Origin: CAZLMW01 sp964560875
GTDB taxonomy: Bacteria; Myxococcota_A; UBA9042
Direction of reading: 5' to 3'
Assembly: GCA_964560875.1 (NCBI GenBank)
Contig: CAZLMW010000008.1
Location: 35,883-99,882 of the forward strand
DNA length: 64,000 nucleotides
The stretch's first letter is position 1; every line of letters starts with the position of its first letter. This document shows, piece after piece, positions 18,312-29,800 of this stretch. Position numbers and translations under genes: made by a program. The notes beneath the pieces were generated by a model. That model was not told the DNA's origin. It ran no database searches and worked only from the letters and a program-made list of their open reading frames with translations.

Positions 18312-18428
18312 ATGGAAAGCTCTTGCACGGCGATGATGGTTGCGTCGGTTGACCCTTTGATCACGCTCGCCCTGGTCGGTTTGGGCCTGATGGCTTTGCG
18401 TTGGCGGCGCGTACAACGAGGCGCATGA
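18312..18428 (+). CDS. Putative 38-residue single-pass membrane peptide
   Basis: ATG 18312 follows GAGGA (18299-18303) at 8 bases. The peptide is a short polar start (MESSCTAMM), one hydrophobic helix (about residues 14-29) and a basic tail RWRRVQRGA. This Cys, hydrophobic helix, Arg-rich end layout recalls C-terminal sorting tails such as MYXO-CTERM, here as a free-standing ORF. It lies in the gap between the CARDB gene and the convergent radical SAM gene. It may be a real small protein or a remnant tail; support is the ribosome-binding site and the amphipathic layout only. Confidence 0.35.
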   Translation: MESSCTAMMVASVDPLITLALVGLGLMALRWRRVQRGA

Positions 18429-18439
18429 GCGAACCGCCG

Positions 18440-19873
18440 TCAGGTCACGGCTTGATCGTAGCGATGCGTGCCGAGCGCTAGCTTCTCGAGCTCGACCCGA
18501 CCCTGCTTCCGGCTCGAACCGCCGAGCACCGCGTCGATGTAGTCGGGCTCGTGGATGCTCGCTACGTCGAATTCGAGCCCCGTGACCACGTCGAGCGGGA
18601 ATCCCAAGACGGTTGGCGCGTCGTCGGCTCCTTCGGGATCTTGCTCGAGCGTCAACTCGAATCGTCCGTTGTCGAACGGGTCACCGGGCGCCATCTCGAC
18701 GATGCAGATGCGCTCGCGCAGGCCGGCCCGTTCCCGGTCGAGGGCGCGATGGATGCACAGCGGGTTGTTGCCAGCCTTGCCGAGGGTCACGTGGCTCGTC
18801 CAGGTGCATCCAGCCAAGCATGTGTCGGCGTAGTAGCAGCTTTGGCAAAAGCCCCAGAGATCGTCGCGCGTGCGGTTGTTGAGATGGGCGATGCCGTCGG
18901 ATTGCAGGGCTTCGGCGAGACGCGTGTCGCGGAAGGTCCCGCTGCCATAGTGGTGGTGCGTCAGCGACGGGCAGCTCTTGATCTTGCCGTCCGCCTCGAG
19001 GCCGATGCTCCACTTTCCCGCCGAACAGCCCTGCCAATGTGCACCGCGGTCGCCGCCGTGACGGAGAGCCGATTCGTACGGGCCGAAATAGCCGATGTTG
19101 TTGCCGGGAAAGAGCCAGACGTCGCCGGGCACAAGCAACTCGCGCTTGATCCAGACGAGCAGCGGAAAGAGCTCGAGCAACTCATAGGGCTGCAGCAGCA
19201 GGTTGGGGCGGTCAGCGCTGTGGCCCATCGGCACGGTGAGCTGGATTTGCCAGGCCTCGCTCCCCATGTCGACCAGCAGACGCGCGATCGCGGCGAGCTC
19301 CGGCATGGACAAGCGGTTGATCTGGGAGTTGGTGGCGAGGCGGATGGGTGACTGGGCCACCTTTCGTGCCGCGGCGACGGCGTTGCGCCACGAACCCTGG
19401 ACGCCGCGCTGAGCGTCGTGGGTGCGCTCAAGGCCGTCGATCGAAATCGAAATCGTGGAAACACCGGCCATGACAGCGCGCGCGATGCGTTCATCGTCGA
19501 GGTTCATGGCGCCGGTCGTGATGCCGCACCGCATTCCTCTGCGCGTGATGTCGGCGGCGATGACGTCCCAATCGTCGCGGAGGTAGGCCTCGCCACCGAT
19601 CAGCGTGACCTCGCGAATGCCAACCTCGTCCAGCTGCGCGACGACATCGAGGCACTCGGCGGTCGTGAGCTCGTCGGGTCGCGCAGGTCCGGCGCGGCTG
19701 CCGCAGTGTTTGCAGCCGAGGTCGCACGCCAACGTGATTTCCCACACAGCATAAAGCGGATGCGGGTTGTCCCAATCGATGGCGGTCGGCCGACGAGCGA
19801 TGACGCGGGGCTCGTTGCCTTCCGATGCGGCGCCAATCGGCGGCGAAACGCGCCGGTATTTCTCGCTGACCAT
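18440..19873 (-). CDS. Radical SAM/SPASM-domain protein, probable peptide-modifying enzyme
   Basis: 477 residues. The radical SAM cluster motif is Cys50-x3-Cys54-x2-Cys57 in EITLACDLGCKHCGSRAG, followed by VTLIGGEAYLR (the GGE motif) and SISIDG. The C-terminal part has SPASM-type cysteines: GCSAGKWSIGLEADGKIKSCPS and then CQSCYYADTCLAGCTW with a later Cys. This architecture is typical of RiPP maturases (PqqE, anSME, spliceases) and heme-d1/AhbC-like enzymes. The gene begins 30 bases after the stop of a membrane-anchored protein carrying four xYGxP motifs, the obvious candidate substrate or partner. About 100 residues follow the last SPASM Cys and resemble nothing I recognise. Confidence 0.85.
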   Translation of the reverse strand: MVSEKYRRVSPPIGAASEGNEPRVIARRPTAIDWDNPHPLYAVWEITLACDLGCKHCGSRAGPARPDELTTAECLDVVAQLDEVGIREVTLIGGEAYLRDDWDVIAADITRRGMRCGITTGAMNLDDERIARAVMAGVSTISISIDGLERTHDAQRGVQGSWRNAVAAARKVAQSPIRLATNSQINRLSMPELAAIARLLVDMGSEAWQIQLTVPMGHSADRPNLLLQPYELLELFPLLVWIKRELLVPGDVWLFPGNNIGYFGPYESALRHGGDRGAHWQGCSAGKWSIGLEADGKIKSCPSLTHHHYGSGTFRDTRLAEALQSDGIAHLNNRTRDDLWGFCQSCYYADTCLAGCTWTSHVTLGKAGNNPLCIHRALDRERAGLRERICIVEMAPGDPFDNGRFELTLEQDPEGADDAPTVLGFPLDVVTGLEFDVASIHEPDYIDAVLGGSSRKQGRVELEKLALGTHRYDQAVT

Positions 19874-19903
19874 GCCGTCGCCGGGGCGCAGGTATTCGGA
19901 CTA

Positions 19904-20602
19904 CTAAGGATTTGGGGGAATGCCGTATTCCGGGGCTGGCGGCGGGTCATCGGCGGCGTCGTCGTCCGAGCCGGCGTCGTCGCTCTTCTGCTTGATGTCG
20001 ACAGGCAGGCCATACAGCGGCGCGACGGGGATGTCCTTCTTCTTCGCGTCCGTGTTGTTGGCCGATTGGGTGTCGTTGGCCGATTGGGTGTCGTTGGCCG
20101 ATTGGGTGTCGTTGGCGTTGCTGCCCGCGTCTTCGACCGAACCCGTATCGTGGCTCGTATCTTCGAGCGGCGGGCCGCCGTAGAGCGCGACGACGGGGGC
20201 GTCTTCTTTGACGTGGGTGTCGACGGCGCCGGCGTCAATCGTCGTGGTGACATCGGACGCACTGCCAGCGTCGGTTGCTCCAGCGTCGGTCGCGCTGCCT
20301 GTGTCTTTGTCGCTGCCCGCATCCGCGGCCACGTCAACCGGCACACCATAGACCGGAGTCGCGGGTGGTCCTTCAGGTGTCGAGCACCCCGTGATACCGG
20401 CGAGCGCGGTCGCAAGGACACCGCCGGCAATGCCCGCGTGATTGCGCAGAATCGCGAAAACGTTATCGCCCTGCGCAGCGACACGCAGTCCGACTTTGCA
20501 GAACGGGCAAACGGTGTCGTCGACCGACTCAGCGACGTAGATATGGGTGCGGCAAGCTGGACATTCGACCAGCCCCGCCCGCGAGATGCGGATTGGTGCC
20601 AT
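19904..20602 (-). CDS. Zinc-ribbon, membrane-anchored protein with four xYGxP motifs; candidate radical SAM substrate
   Basis: 232 residues from ATG 20602, with GAGG 7-8 bases upstream; a longer frame adds 23 residues without features. Residues 14-35 form a zinc ribbon (Cys14-x2-Cys17, Cys32-x2-Cys35). Residues about 55-73 are a hydrophobic segment ending AGITGC, which looks like a lipobox but lies far from the N-terminus. The rest is a disordered Asp/Ala/Gly/Thr/Ser linker punctuated by four near-evenly spaced motifs: VYGVP (84-88), LYGGP (140-144), LYGLP (196-200) and EYGIP (224-228), three preceded by Pro-rich residues. Three NDTQSA repeats lie between motifs 2 and 3. It precedes the radical SAM gene on the same strand, 30 bases apart. 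Confidence 0.7.
   Translation of the reverse strand: MAPIRISRAGLVECPACRTHIYVAESVDDTVCPFCKVGLRVAAQGDNVFAILRNHAGIAGGVLATALAGITGCSTPEGPPATPVYGVPVDVAADAGSDKDTGSATDAGATDAGSASDVTTTIDAGAVDTHVKEDAPVVALYGGPPLEDTSHDTGSVEDAGSNANDTQSANDTQSANDTQSANNTDAKKKDIPVAPLYGLPVDIKQKSDDAGSDDDAADDPPPAPEYGIPPNP
20057..20110 (-). repeat. 18-bp in-frame tandem repeat (NDTQSA)3
   Basis: Three identical 18-bp units (plus-strand reading GTTGGCCGATTGGGTGTC) inside the linker of the xYGxP protein. Confidence 0.9.
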
Positions 20603-20740
20603 GATTGCCTCGCGCGACCCAGGGACTGGTCGCCGATTGGTGGAGGCCGGGCGGTTGCCAGCCTCGAACACAGTTGTATCTCAACCCGGCCAAAAGCAAA
20701 CACGCCGCCGACCACAAAAGCAATGTAACGACGATCATCG

Positions 20741-20793
20741 CAATGCGGCAGCACCCGCGGAGCCTCGCGCCCCGGCAACTCCGATCGAACCTG
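20741..20793 (+). repeat. Dispersed non-coding repeat, copy 1 (about 53 bp)
   Basis: This segment matches the reverse complement of 63948-64000 with only about 5 differences. Shared blocks are TGCGGCAGCACCCGCGGA, CCTCGCGCCCCG and AACTCCGATCGAACCTG. It sits in the divergent intergenic region upstream of the RCC1 gene. Confidence 0.85.
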
Positions 20794-20869
20794 AGCCCAT
20801 GACGCCGCGATGGCGTGGGGGAACGTGGTTGCGCTACACTTGCGCGATTCTCCCCTCCTGGAGGTAGCG

Positions 20870-23800
20870 ATGGTTTCGATTCACCGCGCGGTGCGCCCGT
20901 GCGGGCGACGCCGAGAAGAAACGACCGTTCAGGCGGGATCGTGGACCCTCGCTCTGTGCCTCGCGGCGCTGCTCGCGGCACCCGGCTGCGGCGGTGACGA
21001 TGAGGTCGTTGCTGGCCCTACGATCGACGGCACAGCCACGACACCGGACACGAAGCTCGACACCAACATCGCAAGTGACACGTCGACCGGAACCGACACG
21101 GCCAGTCTCGAGGACACGAAGGGTGCGGTCGATGTCGAGTCCCCGCTCCCCGACACGGGCAGCGACGACGCAACAACGCTCGACGACGCTGCGGTCGGGG
21201 CAGACACGGATGACCCGAACGCAGGAGATGACGCGGAACACGCGGCCGATACAGAAGACAGCGCTATTGGTCCGCTCCCCGACGTCTTTCTGCCGCCTTC
21301 CGACGCGGGTTCAAGCAGCGGCGGCGATCCAGATACGGTGGTCGCGACGCCCGACTCGGGTTCGTCCGGCGGGGGAACGGACAGCGGGACTTCCAGCGGA
21401 TCGAGCGGTGGAAATGATGTCGGCTCTTCCAGCGGCGCAGCAGACGCCGGGTCGACGTCGGGTAGCAGCAGCGGCAATGACGCCGGCTCGTCGAGCGGTT
21501 CGGGCACCGATGCCGGCTCGTCCAGCGGCTCGGGGACCGATGCTGGGTCAACGTCTGGCTCCGGTGGCGGCACCGATGCAGGGTCGTCCAGCGGCGTGGA
21601 CGCCGGGCCGAAAGACTGCGGCAAGTGTGACGACGGCAAGACGTGCACGGACGATTCCTGCAACACCACGACCGGCAAGTGCGAATACGCCTCGGCCCAG
21701 GACGGCAAGCCCTGCGACGACGGGAAGAAATGCACCTTGACCGACGCATGTAGCGCCGGCACGTGTGTCGGAAAACTGAAGGACTGCAGCGACAAACTCG
21801 ACTGCACAACGGACAGCTGTGACGCCGCTTCCGGCACCTGCAAACACGCCGCACTTCCCGATGGCGACGCGTGCGACGACGGCGACAAATGCACCGAAAA
21901 CGACGCCTGCGGATCCGGAAAATGTGCGGGCAAGGGCAAGGTCTGCGACGACGGAGAGGTGTGCACGGACGACGCCTGCGACGGGAAAAAAGGGGCGTGC
22001 TCAGCCAAGCCCGTTGCCGGTCCCAAGACCTGCGACGACGGCGACAAATGCACCGACAAAGATGCGTGCAAGGCGGGCAAATGCGCTGGCCTGAAGCTCG
22101 ACTGCAACGACAATAACCCGTGCACTGATGACGGCTGCGACGCGAAGTCGGGCTGCACCAAGAAAGCGAACTCGGCGACTTGCGACGACGGTAGCAAGTG
22201 CACGACCGGGGACACGTGCCAGGGCGGGCTTTGCGTCGCCGTGAAGCTGGCGTGCGATGATAAGAACATCTGCACCGACGACGCCTGCGATCCGGCCGCT
22301 GGGTGCACGACGACCAACAACGACAAGATCTGCCACGACGGTGACAAGTGCAGCAAGAAGACGTGCAAGGCAGGCAAGTGCGACGGTGTGAAGGTCGGCT
22401 GCGACGACGGCAACGTGTGCACGCACGACAGCTGCGATTCGGCCAAAGGCTGCGTGCACAAGAACAACGCCAACACCTGCGATGACGGCACCAAGTGCAC
22501 CAGCAAGGACGGCTGCAAAGACGGCAAATGCGAAGGCGCGAAGGTCGACTGTGACGACAAGAACGTCTGCACGACCGACAGTTGCGACGCCAAGACGGGC
22601 TGCAGCAACGTCAACAACTCGGCGGACTGCGACGACGGCAACAAGTGCACGAACAAGGAGGTGTGCTCCGCCGGCACGTGCAAAGGCGCCGCCATCGCGT
22701 GCAAGGACGCCAACGTCTGCACCGACGATTCATGCGACGCCAAGACCGGCTGCGTCTACCAGGCCAACACCGCCAAATGCGACGACTCCAACCCGTGCAC
22801 GGCCGGCGATGTGTGCAAATCGAAGACGTGTGCGGGGGCCGGTATCGACTGCGGTGACAAGAACGACTGCACGCTGGACTCGTGTTCGGCGGTCCCCGGC
22901 CCCGGCGGCAAGGGCAAGGTCGCCAAGTGCGTTCACAAACTCGGCCCGGACGGCGGCAAATGCACCGACGGCAACCTCTGCACCAAAGCGGACGCTTGCA
23001 AGGCAGGAAAGTGCGCTGCGACCGTGGTGACGTGCGACGACGGCAATCCATGCACCGCTGACACCTGTAGCGCCAACACCGGCAAGTGCTTGTTCGCGGC
23101 CGTCCCCAACGGCACGAGCTGCGGCGACGGTTTGGCTTGCGTCAAGGGCAAATGCAGCAAGACGTCTTCGGGCGCGACCGTGGTGGCCGGTGTGGGTCAC
23201 TCGTGTCTGCTGACCACCAAGGGCGACGTGCAGTGCTGGGGACGCGGCGTGTTCGGCGTTATCGGCGACGGCAAGAAGAAAGACACGAGCAAACCGGTCG
23301 CGGTCAAGACAGCCGGCAAAGTTATCGCGCTGGCCGCTGGCGACTACCACAACTGCGCGGTCATCGAAGGCGGCAAGGTCCAGTGCTGGGGTCGCGGCAC
23401 CTACGGGCAGCTTGGCTACGGCAGCAAGTCGGACCGCACCTCGCCCGCCACCGTCAGCAAGGTAGCGGACGCGGTTTCGGTCGCAGCCGGCTCCAACCAC
23501 ACGTGCGTCGTGCATAAATCCGGCAACGTGAGCTGCTTTGGCTACAACGCCAATTACCAAGTCGGCGACGGCACGAAGTCGTGGCGGTACAGCCCCGTTC
23601 AAGTCGCGGGCCTCAGCGGCGTCGTGTCGCTGTCAGCCGGCATTCGCCACACCTGCGCGTTGAAGCGAGATGGCTACGTTTGGTGCTGGGGAACGAGCCT
23701 GGGCGGCGTGCTCGGCAACCCGCGGCGCTCGGTCAGCACCCGGCCATTCATCGCCGCCAACCTCGCCGGCCAGGCCGGAGTCGGCGCCGGTTCGGAACAC

Positions 23801-26800
23801 CAATGCGCGGTTTCGCGGGATGGTGTCGGCCGCTGTTGGGGCATGAACAACTACGGCCAGTTGGGCACCGGCAACAAGTCGGGACGGCCCACGGCGACCG
23901 CGGTGGCTGGGTTGGGCAAGATCGTCCAGATTACGGGCGGACGCTTCCACGGATGCGCGCTCACAACCGGAGGCGGCGTCGCTTGCTGGGGACGCAATAC
24001 GCGCGGGCAATTGGGCGACGGATCCAAGGCCGAGCGCCTCAAACCTGTGGTGGTCAAGGGGCTTTACGGCATCGTCTCGGTCGCAGCCGGCTACGAGCAT
24101 ACGTGCGCCGCACGTGCTGACGGATCGGTGATTTGCTGGGGACGCGGCGACGCGGGTCGACTAGGCAACGGCGCCATGAAGGACTCCCTGGTACCGGTCG
24201 CCATCTTCGGAGCGCAGGGCCCCGCCACACCGGCCAAGTCGTGCAAAATCGCCAAGGATTGCGCCGCTTCAGGCGAAAACTGCCTCGCCGCCGTGTGCCT
24301 GGGCGGCAAATGCGTCTACAAGCCGGCGACGGACGGGTCGCCATGCAACGACGGCAACGCGTGCACAGCCTCCGATGTGTGCAAAGCGGGGTCGTGCAAC
24401 GGCGCGCCGGTCAGCTGCAACGACGGCAACTCCTGCACGAGCGACTTCTGCGCGCCGGCTGGCGGACAGTGTCTCTCGGCGCCGGTTGCGGGCAGCGCCT
24501 CGTGCGGCAAGGGGATGCTCTGCAGCGGGGCCGTTTGCGCCAAAGAACGGAAGGTCTGGGCAACTGCGATCGTCGCGGGTCATGCGCACACGTGCGCCCT
24601 GCGCCCGGACAAGACCGTCAGTTGTTGGGGACACAACGCGTTTGGACAGCTCGGCGTGGGCAACAACGGCTCGCGCAGCTCACCGGGAAAAGTTAGCAAC
24701 CTAACGAATGTCAAGACCGTGAGCGCGGGAAACTACCACACCTGCGCCGTGGATTTCAGCGGCGCCGCCTGGTGTTGGGGTCGTGGCTCGTACGGACAGC
24801 TCGGAACGGGCAAGACGGCGAGCAAGAACACGCCGCAGAAAGTGCCGGGAATCTCGGACGCCATCGCCGTGTCGACGGGCGACGAACACACGTGTTTGCT
24901 GCGAAAAACAGGGCAGATCGCGTGTTTCGGTCACAACGCGTGGGGCCAGTTGGGCGACGGCACAAAGGACAACCTCACCATCGCGCTGACCAACAAGGAC
25001 ATCGACAAAGTCGTGCAGGTCTCCGCCGGACACTCGCACACCTGCGCGCTTCGCACGGACGGCGGCTTGTGGTGCTGGGGCACGTCAAACTACGGGGGCC
25101 TCGGCATCTCGGGGCTGAATGCGACGTACAAGCCGCGCCCGGTCACGGGGCTGACCGCCATGGCGATGGTCGAAGCCGGCTATCACATGACCTGCGCGGT
25201 ACGCCTCAGCGGGCAGTCCTACTGCTGGGGGCTCGCGAACTATGGGCAAACCGGTTACGGCGGCAAGTCGTCGGGGGCGTTCCACCGTCAAATCAAGGGT
25301 GTCAGCGACGTGAAGGCCCTCTCGACGCGGCGCTTCCATGCCTGCGGCATCGGGCCGGATAGCAAGCTCTGGTGTTGGGGTCTGGGCAACCGCGGGCAGC
25401 TTGGCCAGGGCAACCTGTCGACCAAATACAGCCCGGTTCGCGTCCCGGGGATGGACCACGTCGTCTCGGTCGCGGCCGGCGGAGAGCACACGTGCGCGCT
25501 CTCCCAATCGGGAGTCGTCCATTGCTGGGGATGGGACAACAGCGGCGCGCTCGGCCTCGCCGACAACGTCCTCAAAGACAGTCGCTGGCCGGCATGGGTG
25601 TGGGGCACCGAGCCCGCACCGTACGGGTCCAAATTATGCTCGACGGCAGCGCAGTGTGCCGATGACGGTAACGCCTGCACGGTCGCGCAATGCCAGGCCG
25701 GCAAGTGCCAGCATGTGGCGGGTGGCAACGGTCTGCTCTGCAGCGATGGAGCAGCTTGTACGACAGGTGATAGCTGCGCGGCCGGCAAGTGCATCGGCAC
25801 ACCGCGCACGTGCGGCGACGGCAAGAATCCATGCGCGGACGGGCGCTGCGCGGTCGTAGTCGGCGCCTGTATGGATGTTAGCAAGCCCTTCGGCAGCAAG
25901 TGCGGCGACGGCAAGGTATGCAGCGCGACGGGATGCAGCGGCAACGCGGCCGGGTGGGCGTCTGCGGTCGTCGCGGCCGGCAACCACAGCTGCGCTCTGC
26001 GCCAGGACAACACAGTCGCCTGTTGGGGCCACGGTGGACGCGGCCAGCTCGGTAACGGCAGCAAAGCCGATCGCACTTCACCGGTGGCGGTCTCCGGGCT
26101 GAAGTCGGTCCAACACCTGTCGGCCTACGGCAACCACACCTGCGCCGCGACCAAGGACGGCAAGGTCGTCTGCTGGGGTCAGGGCGGCAGCGGCCAGCTT
26201 GGTCACGGCAAGAACTCCGACAGCACGACGCCCGTGGCAGTGGCCGGTCTCAAAGACATCGTCAGCGTCGCAACCGGTAGCGCTCACACGTGCGCTGTCG
26301 ACAAGAACGGCAAGGCGTGGTGCTGGGGGTACGGCGCGTACGGCGGACTCGGCAACGGCGCCAACAAGAACGCGAACAAGCCGGTGCAGGTCATCAACGC
26401 AGGCGGCTTCGTCGAGCTCGCTGCGGGCGCGCACCACACCTGCGGCTTCAGCAAAGACGGCTACGCGCGCTGCTGGGGAAGCAACCAACACAAGCAGCTT
26501 GGCGGCTACCCGTATGCGCAGCTCTGGTCGCCCTTGATCACCCCGGGGCTGCGGCGTGTGCGGTCGATCACGGCCGGTCACTACTTCAACTGCTACGTCA
26601 GCGGCAACGGCGGCGCGAAGTGCTGGGGGTACGGTGCCCACGGCCAACTCGGCTACGGCGGCACCGCGACAACTTCGGGCAAGCAGACGGTCAAGACCCT
26701 GACCGACGTCATGCGTATCGACGGCGGCCTCTACCACACATGCGCCATCGACGGTTCGGCCGGCTGGTGCTGGGGTTATGGCGCGCTTGGGCAGCTCGGC

Positions 26801-29800
26801 AACGGCAGCAAGACCAGCCAAAAGACGCCGGTGAAGGTCAAGATCAGCGGCGCGCTCGTCGACATCTCAGCCGGCTACTACCACAGCTGCGCGGTTGACC
26901 AGGTCGGCCGCGTCTACTGCTGGGGCGAAAACAAGTACGGCCAGCGCGGCATCGGCCTCAAGTCCGGCTCTTCACCCAACATCGGCAAGCCCGTGGTCGG
27001 CTCCGATCCGTTCCCGGTGCCCGCCGGGGCCTGCAAAGCCGACGTCGATTGTGGCGATGACGGCAGCGCGTGCACAGTCGCCAAGTGCGACACCAAGTCC
27101 GGCAAATGCACCCACGTCAGCGGCATCGAAGGCCTCGGTTGCGACGATGGCAACGCCTGCACCAGCAACGACGCGTGCGCCAAGGGCAAGTGTGTCGGCG
27201 CCGCCAAGTCCTGCGCGGACGGCAACGGCTGCGACCTCGATTTCTGCAACCCGCACAACGGTCAGTGCGTGCATACGCCGTACAACGGCAAGATCTGCGG
27301 CACCGGAAAGGTCTGCGTGTCGGGCTGGTGCGTTGGCCAGGTCTCCGGCTGGGCCAAGTCGGTCGCCCCCGGTCGCGACCATACCTGCGTGCTGCGCTCC
27401 AACGGGGCGGTCGTCTGCTTCGGCGACGGCAAGTACGGCCAGCTGGGCAACGGCTCAAACTCGGCGCGTTCGCTGCCATCGGGCGTGAAGAACCTCACCG
27501 GTGTCGAACAGCTTGCGTCCGGCGCCTACTTCACCTGCGCCCGCCGCAAGGACGGAACCGTCGTCTGCTGGGGCAAGGGCGACATCGGCTCGACGGGCAA
27601 CGGCAAGAAAGGCAACCACAACACGTTCAAGGCGGTCAAAGGCATCAGCAAAGCACGCTATATCGCGACGGGCAGCAACCACGCCTGCGCGATCGACGAC
27701 AAGGGTGCGCTGTGGTGTTGGGGACACAACTCGGCCGGACAGCTGGGCTTGCTCCACAACAAGGAGCAGTTGGTTGCCGCGAAGGTCGGTATCGGGCCGG
27801 TTACCGCGGTCTCGGCAGGCGGCTCCATGACATGCGCCATGACGACCGACGGCTACACATGGTGTTGGGGCAAGGGCGACAACGGCGAGCTCGGCAACGG
27901 CCGGGTTACCAATTACTGGGCACCGTTCCTCGTGCACAGTCCGCTGCGGACGAGCGGCCTCACATCCGGAACCCTGCACACCTGCCGACTCGACCCCACT
28001 GGCGCCGCCAAATGCTGGGGCTACGGCGCCCACGGCCAGCTCGGTGACGGCAAGAAGAAATCCAGCTGGTTCGAGGTGGTTGCAGCAGGTCTTAAGGATC
28101 CTGACAAACTGAGCGGCGGGCTTTACCACACCTGCGCTGCGAGCAAATCTGGTGCCTGGTGTTGGGGGTATGGCGCGACCGGACAGCTCGGCGACGGCAC
28201 AACGCAGAGCCGCACCAAGCCCGTCGCGGTCAAGGGCCTCGGCTCGGTGCGCGAGATCAAGGCCGGCGGCTACCACTCGTGCGCGGTCGTGCAAGACGGA
28301 TCGGTGTGGTGTTGGGGACGCGGGCACAGCGGGCAGCTTGGAACCGGCAGCACAAGCTCTCAAAACTGGCCCAGCGCGCCTGTCTACGGCTCGATCGCGT
28401 CGCCTTTCGCCGGCACGGGATGCGCGGACGAGGCCGACTGCGCCGACGACGGCAATCCGTGCACGGTTGCCGCCTGCGTCAATGGCGCTTGCCAGCACAA
28501 GGCCGCCGCAAATGGCCTGGGTTGCGACGATGGCGACGCGTGCTCATCTGGCGACAAGTGCGCGGCCGGCTCATGCGCAGGCACCGCTAAGAAATGCGAC
28601 GACAAGAATCCCTGCACGGTTGACTACTGCGACAGGGCGAGCGGCAGTTGTGTGTTCGCGCCGACCCCGGCTGGCGGCGCATGCGGCAAGGGCAAGACCT
28701 GCGTCAAAGGCACCTGCCAGGCGAACGTGACCGGTTGGGCGACCGGCGTCGCTACCGGTCGCGACCACAGCTGCTTGCTGCAGTCCACGGGAGCCGTTTC
28801 CTGTGTCGGCAAGTCCAACTTCGGTCAGCTCGGCTACGGCGGCAACGCCGACCGCGGCGTCGTTGTGAAGGTGAGCGGCATCACAGACGCGATCGCCATC
28901 GATTCGCTCGACGATTTCTCCTGCGCGGTCCTCAAGAGCGGCAAGGTCAGGTGCTGGGGGCGCGGCGACTACGGCATGATGGGCAACGGTGCGAAGAAAC
29001 ACGCGATGAAATCCACCGAAGTCTCCGGGCTCAAGGACATCGTCGATGTCGCGACCGGCAGCTACCACGCCTGCGCATTGGACACGAGCGGGCGCGTTTG
29101 GTGCTGGGGACACGGCAATCAGGGCCAGCTCGGCCAGGGCAACAACAAGGAGCAGCTCAAGCCCGTTCACGTCGCCAAGCTCAGCGGTCCGGCCCGCGCG
29201 ATCGGGGCAGGAACACGCCACACCTGCGCGGCGCTCGTCGACGGAACAGTGCAATGCTGGGGCCAGGGCAACTTTGGCCAGCTGGGCATCGGCAAGACCG
29301 GCAACCGCAACGTTCCGGTCAAGGCGCTCGGCGTCACCGACGCGATCGACATCGACGCAGGCTGGGACCACACCTGCGCGGTCGACTCCAAGGGCTCCGG
29401 TTGGTGCTGGGGGCGGGGCACGCATGGCCAGCTCGGCAACGGCAAGACGGCGCAGCAGAACAAGGCAGTCCAGGTCTTCGGCGCATCAAAGCTGACTCGC
29501 GTTTCCCTCGGCGCCTACCACACCTGCTTCCTTGGCGACTCGGGCGCGATCAGCTGCGCGGGCTACAACGCTTTCGGCCAACTCGGCGACGGCAGCAAAG
29601 ACGCGTCGACGGTTGCGGGCGTGCCGAAGAACCTCGCTGGGGCGATCTCAGTTGGCGCCGGCGTCTACCACACATGTGCCGTCGTCGGGGACGGCAGCGC
29701 GCGATGTTTCGGTCGCAACAACAGCGGCCAGCTCGGCAACGTGACCAAGACCGACAGCCGCCTTCCCGTGCACGTGTACCTGTCGAACAAGGCTCCGTTT

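Noticed and set aside
20929..22743. Minus-strand 604-residue Ser/Pro/His-rich open frame
   Set aside because: Antisense of the Cys-rich modules of the RCC1 gene; same composition as other shadows in the window.
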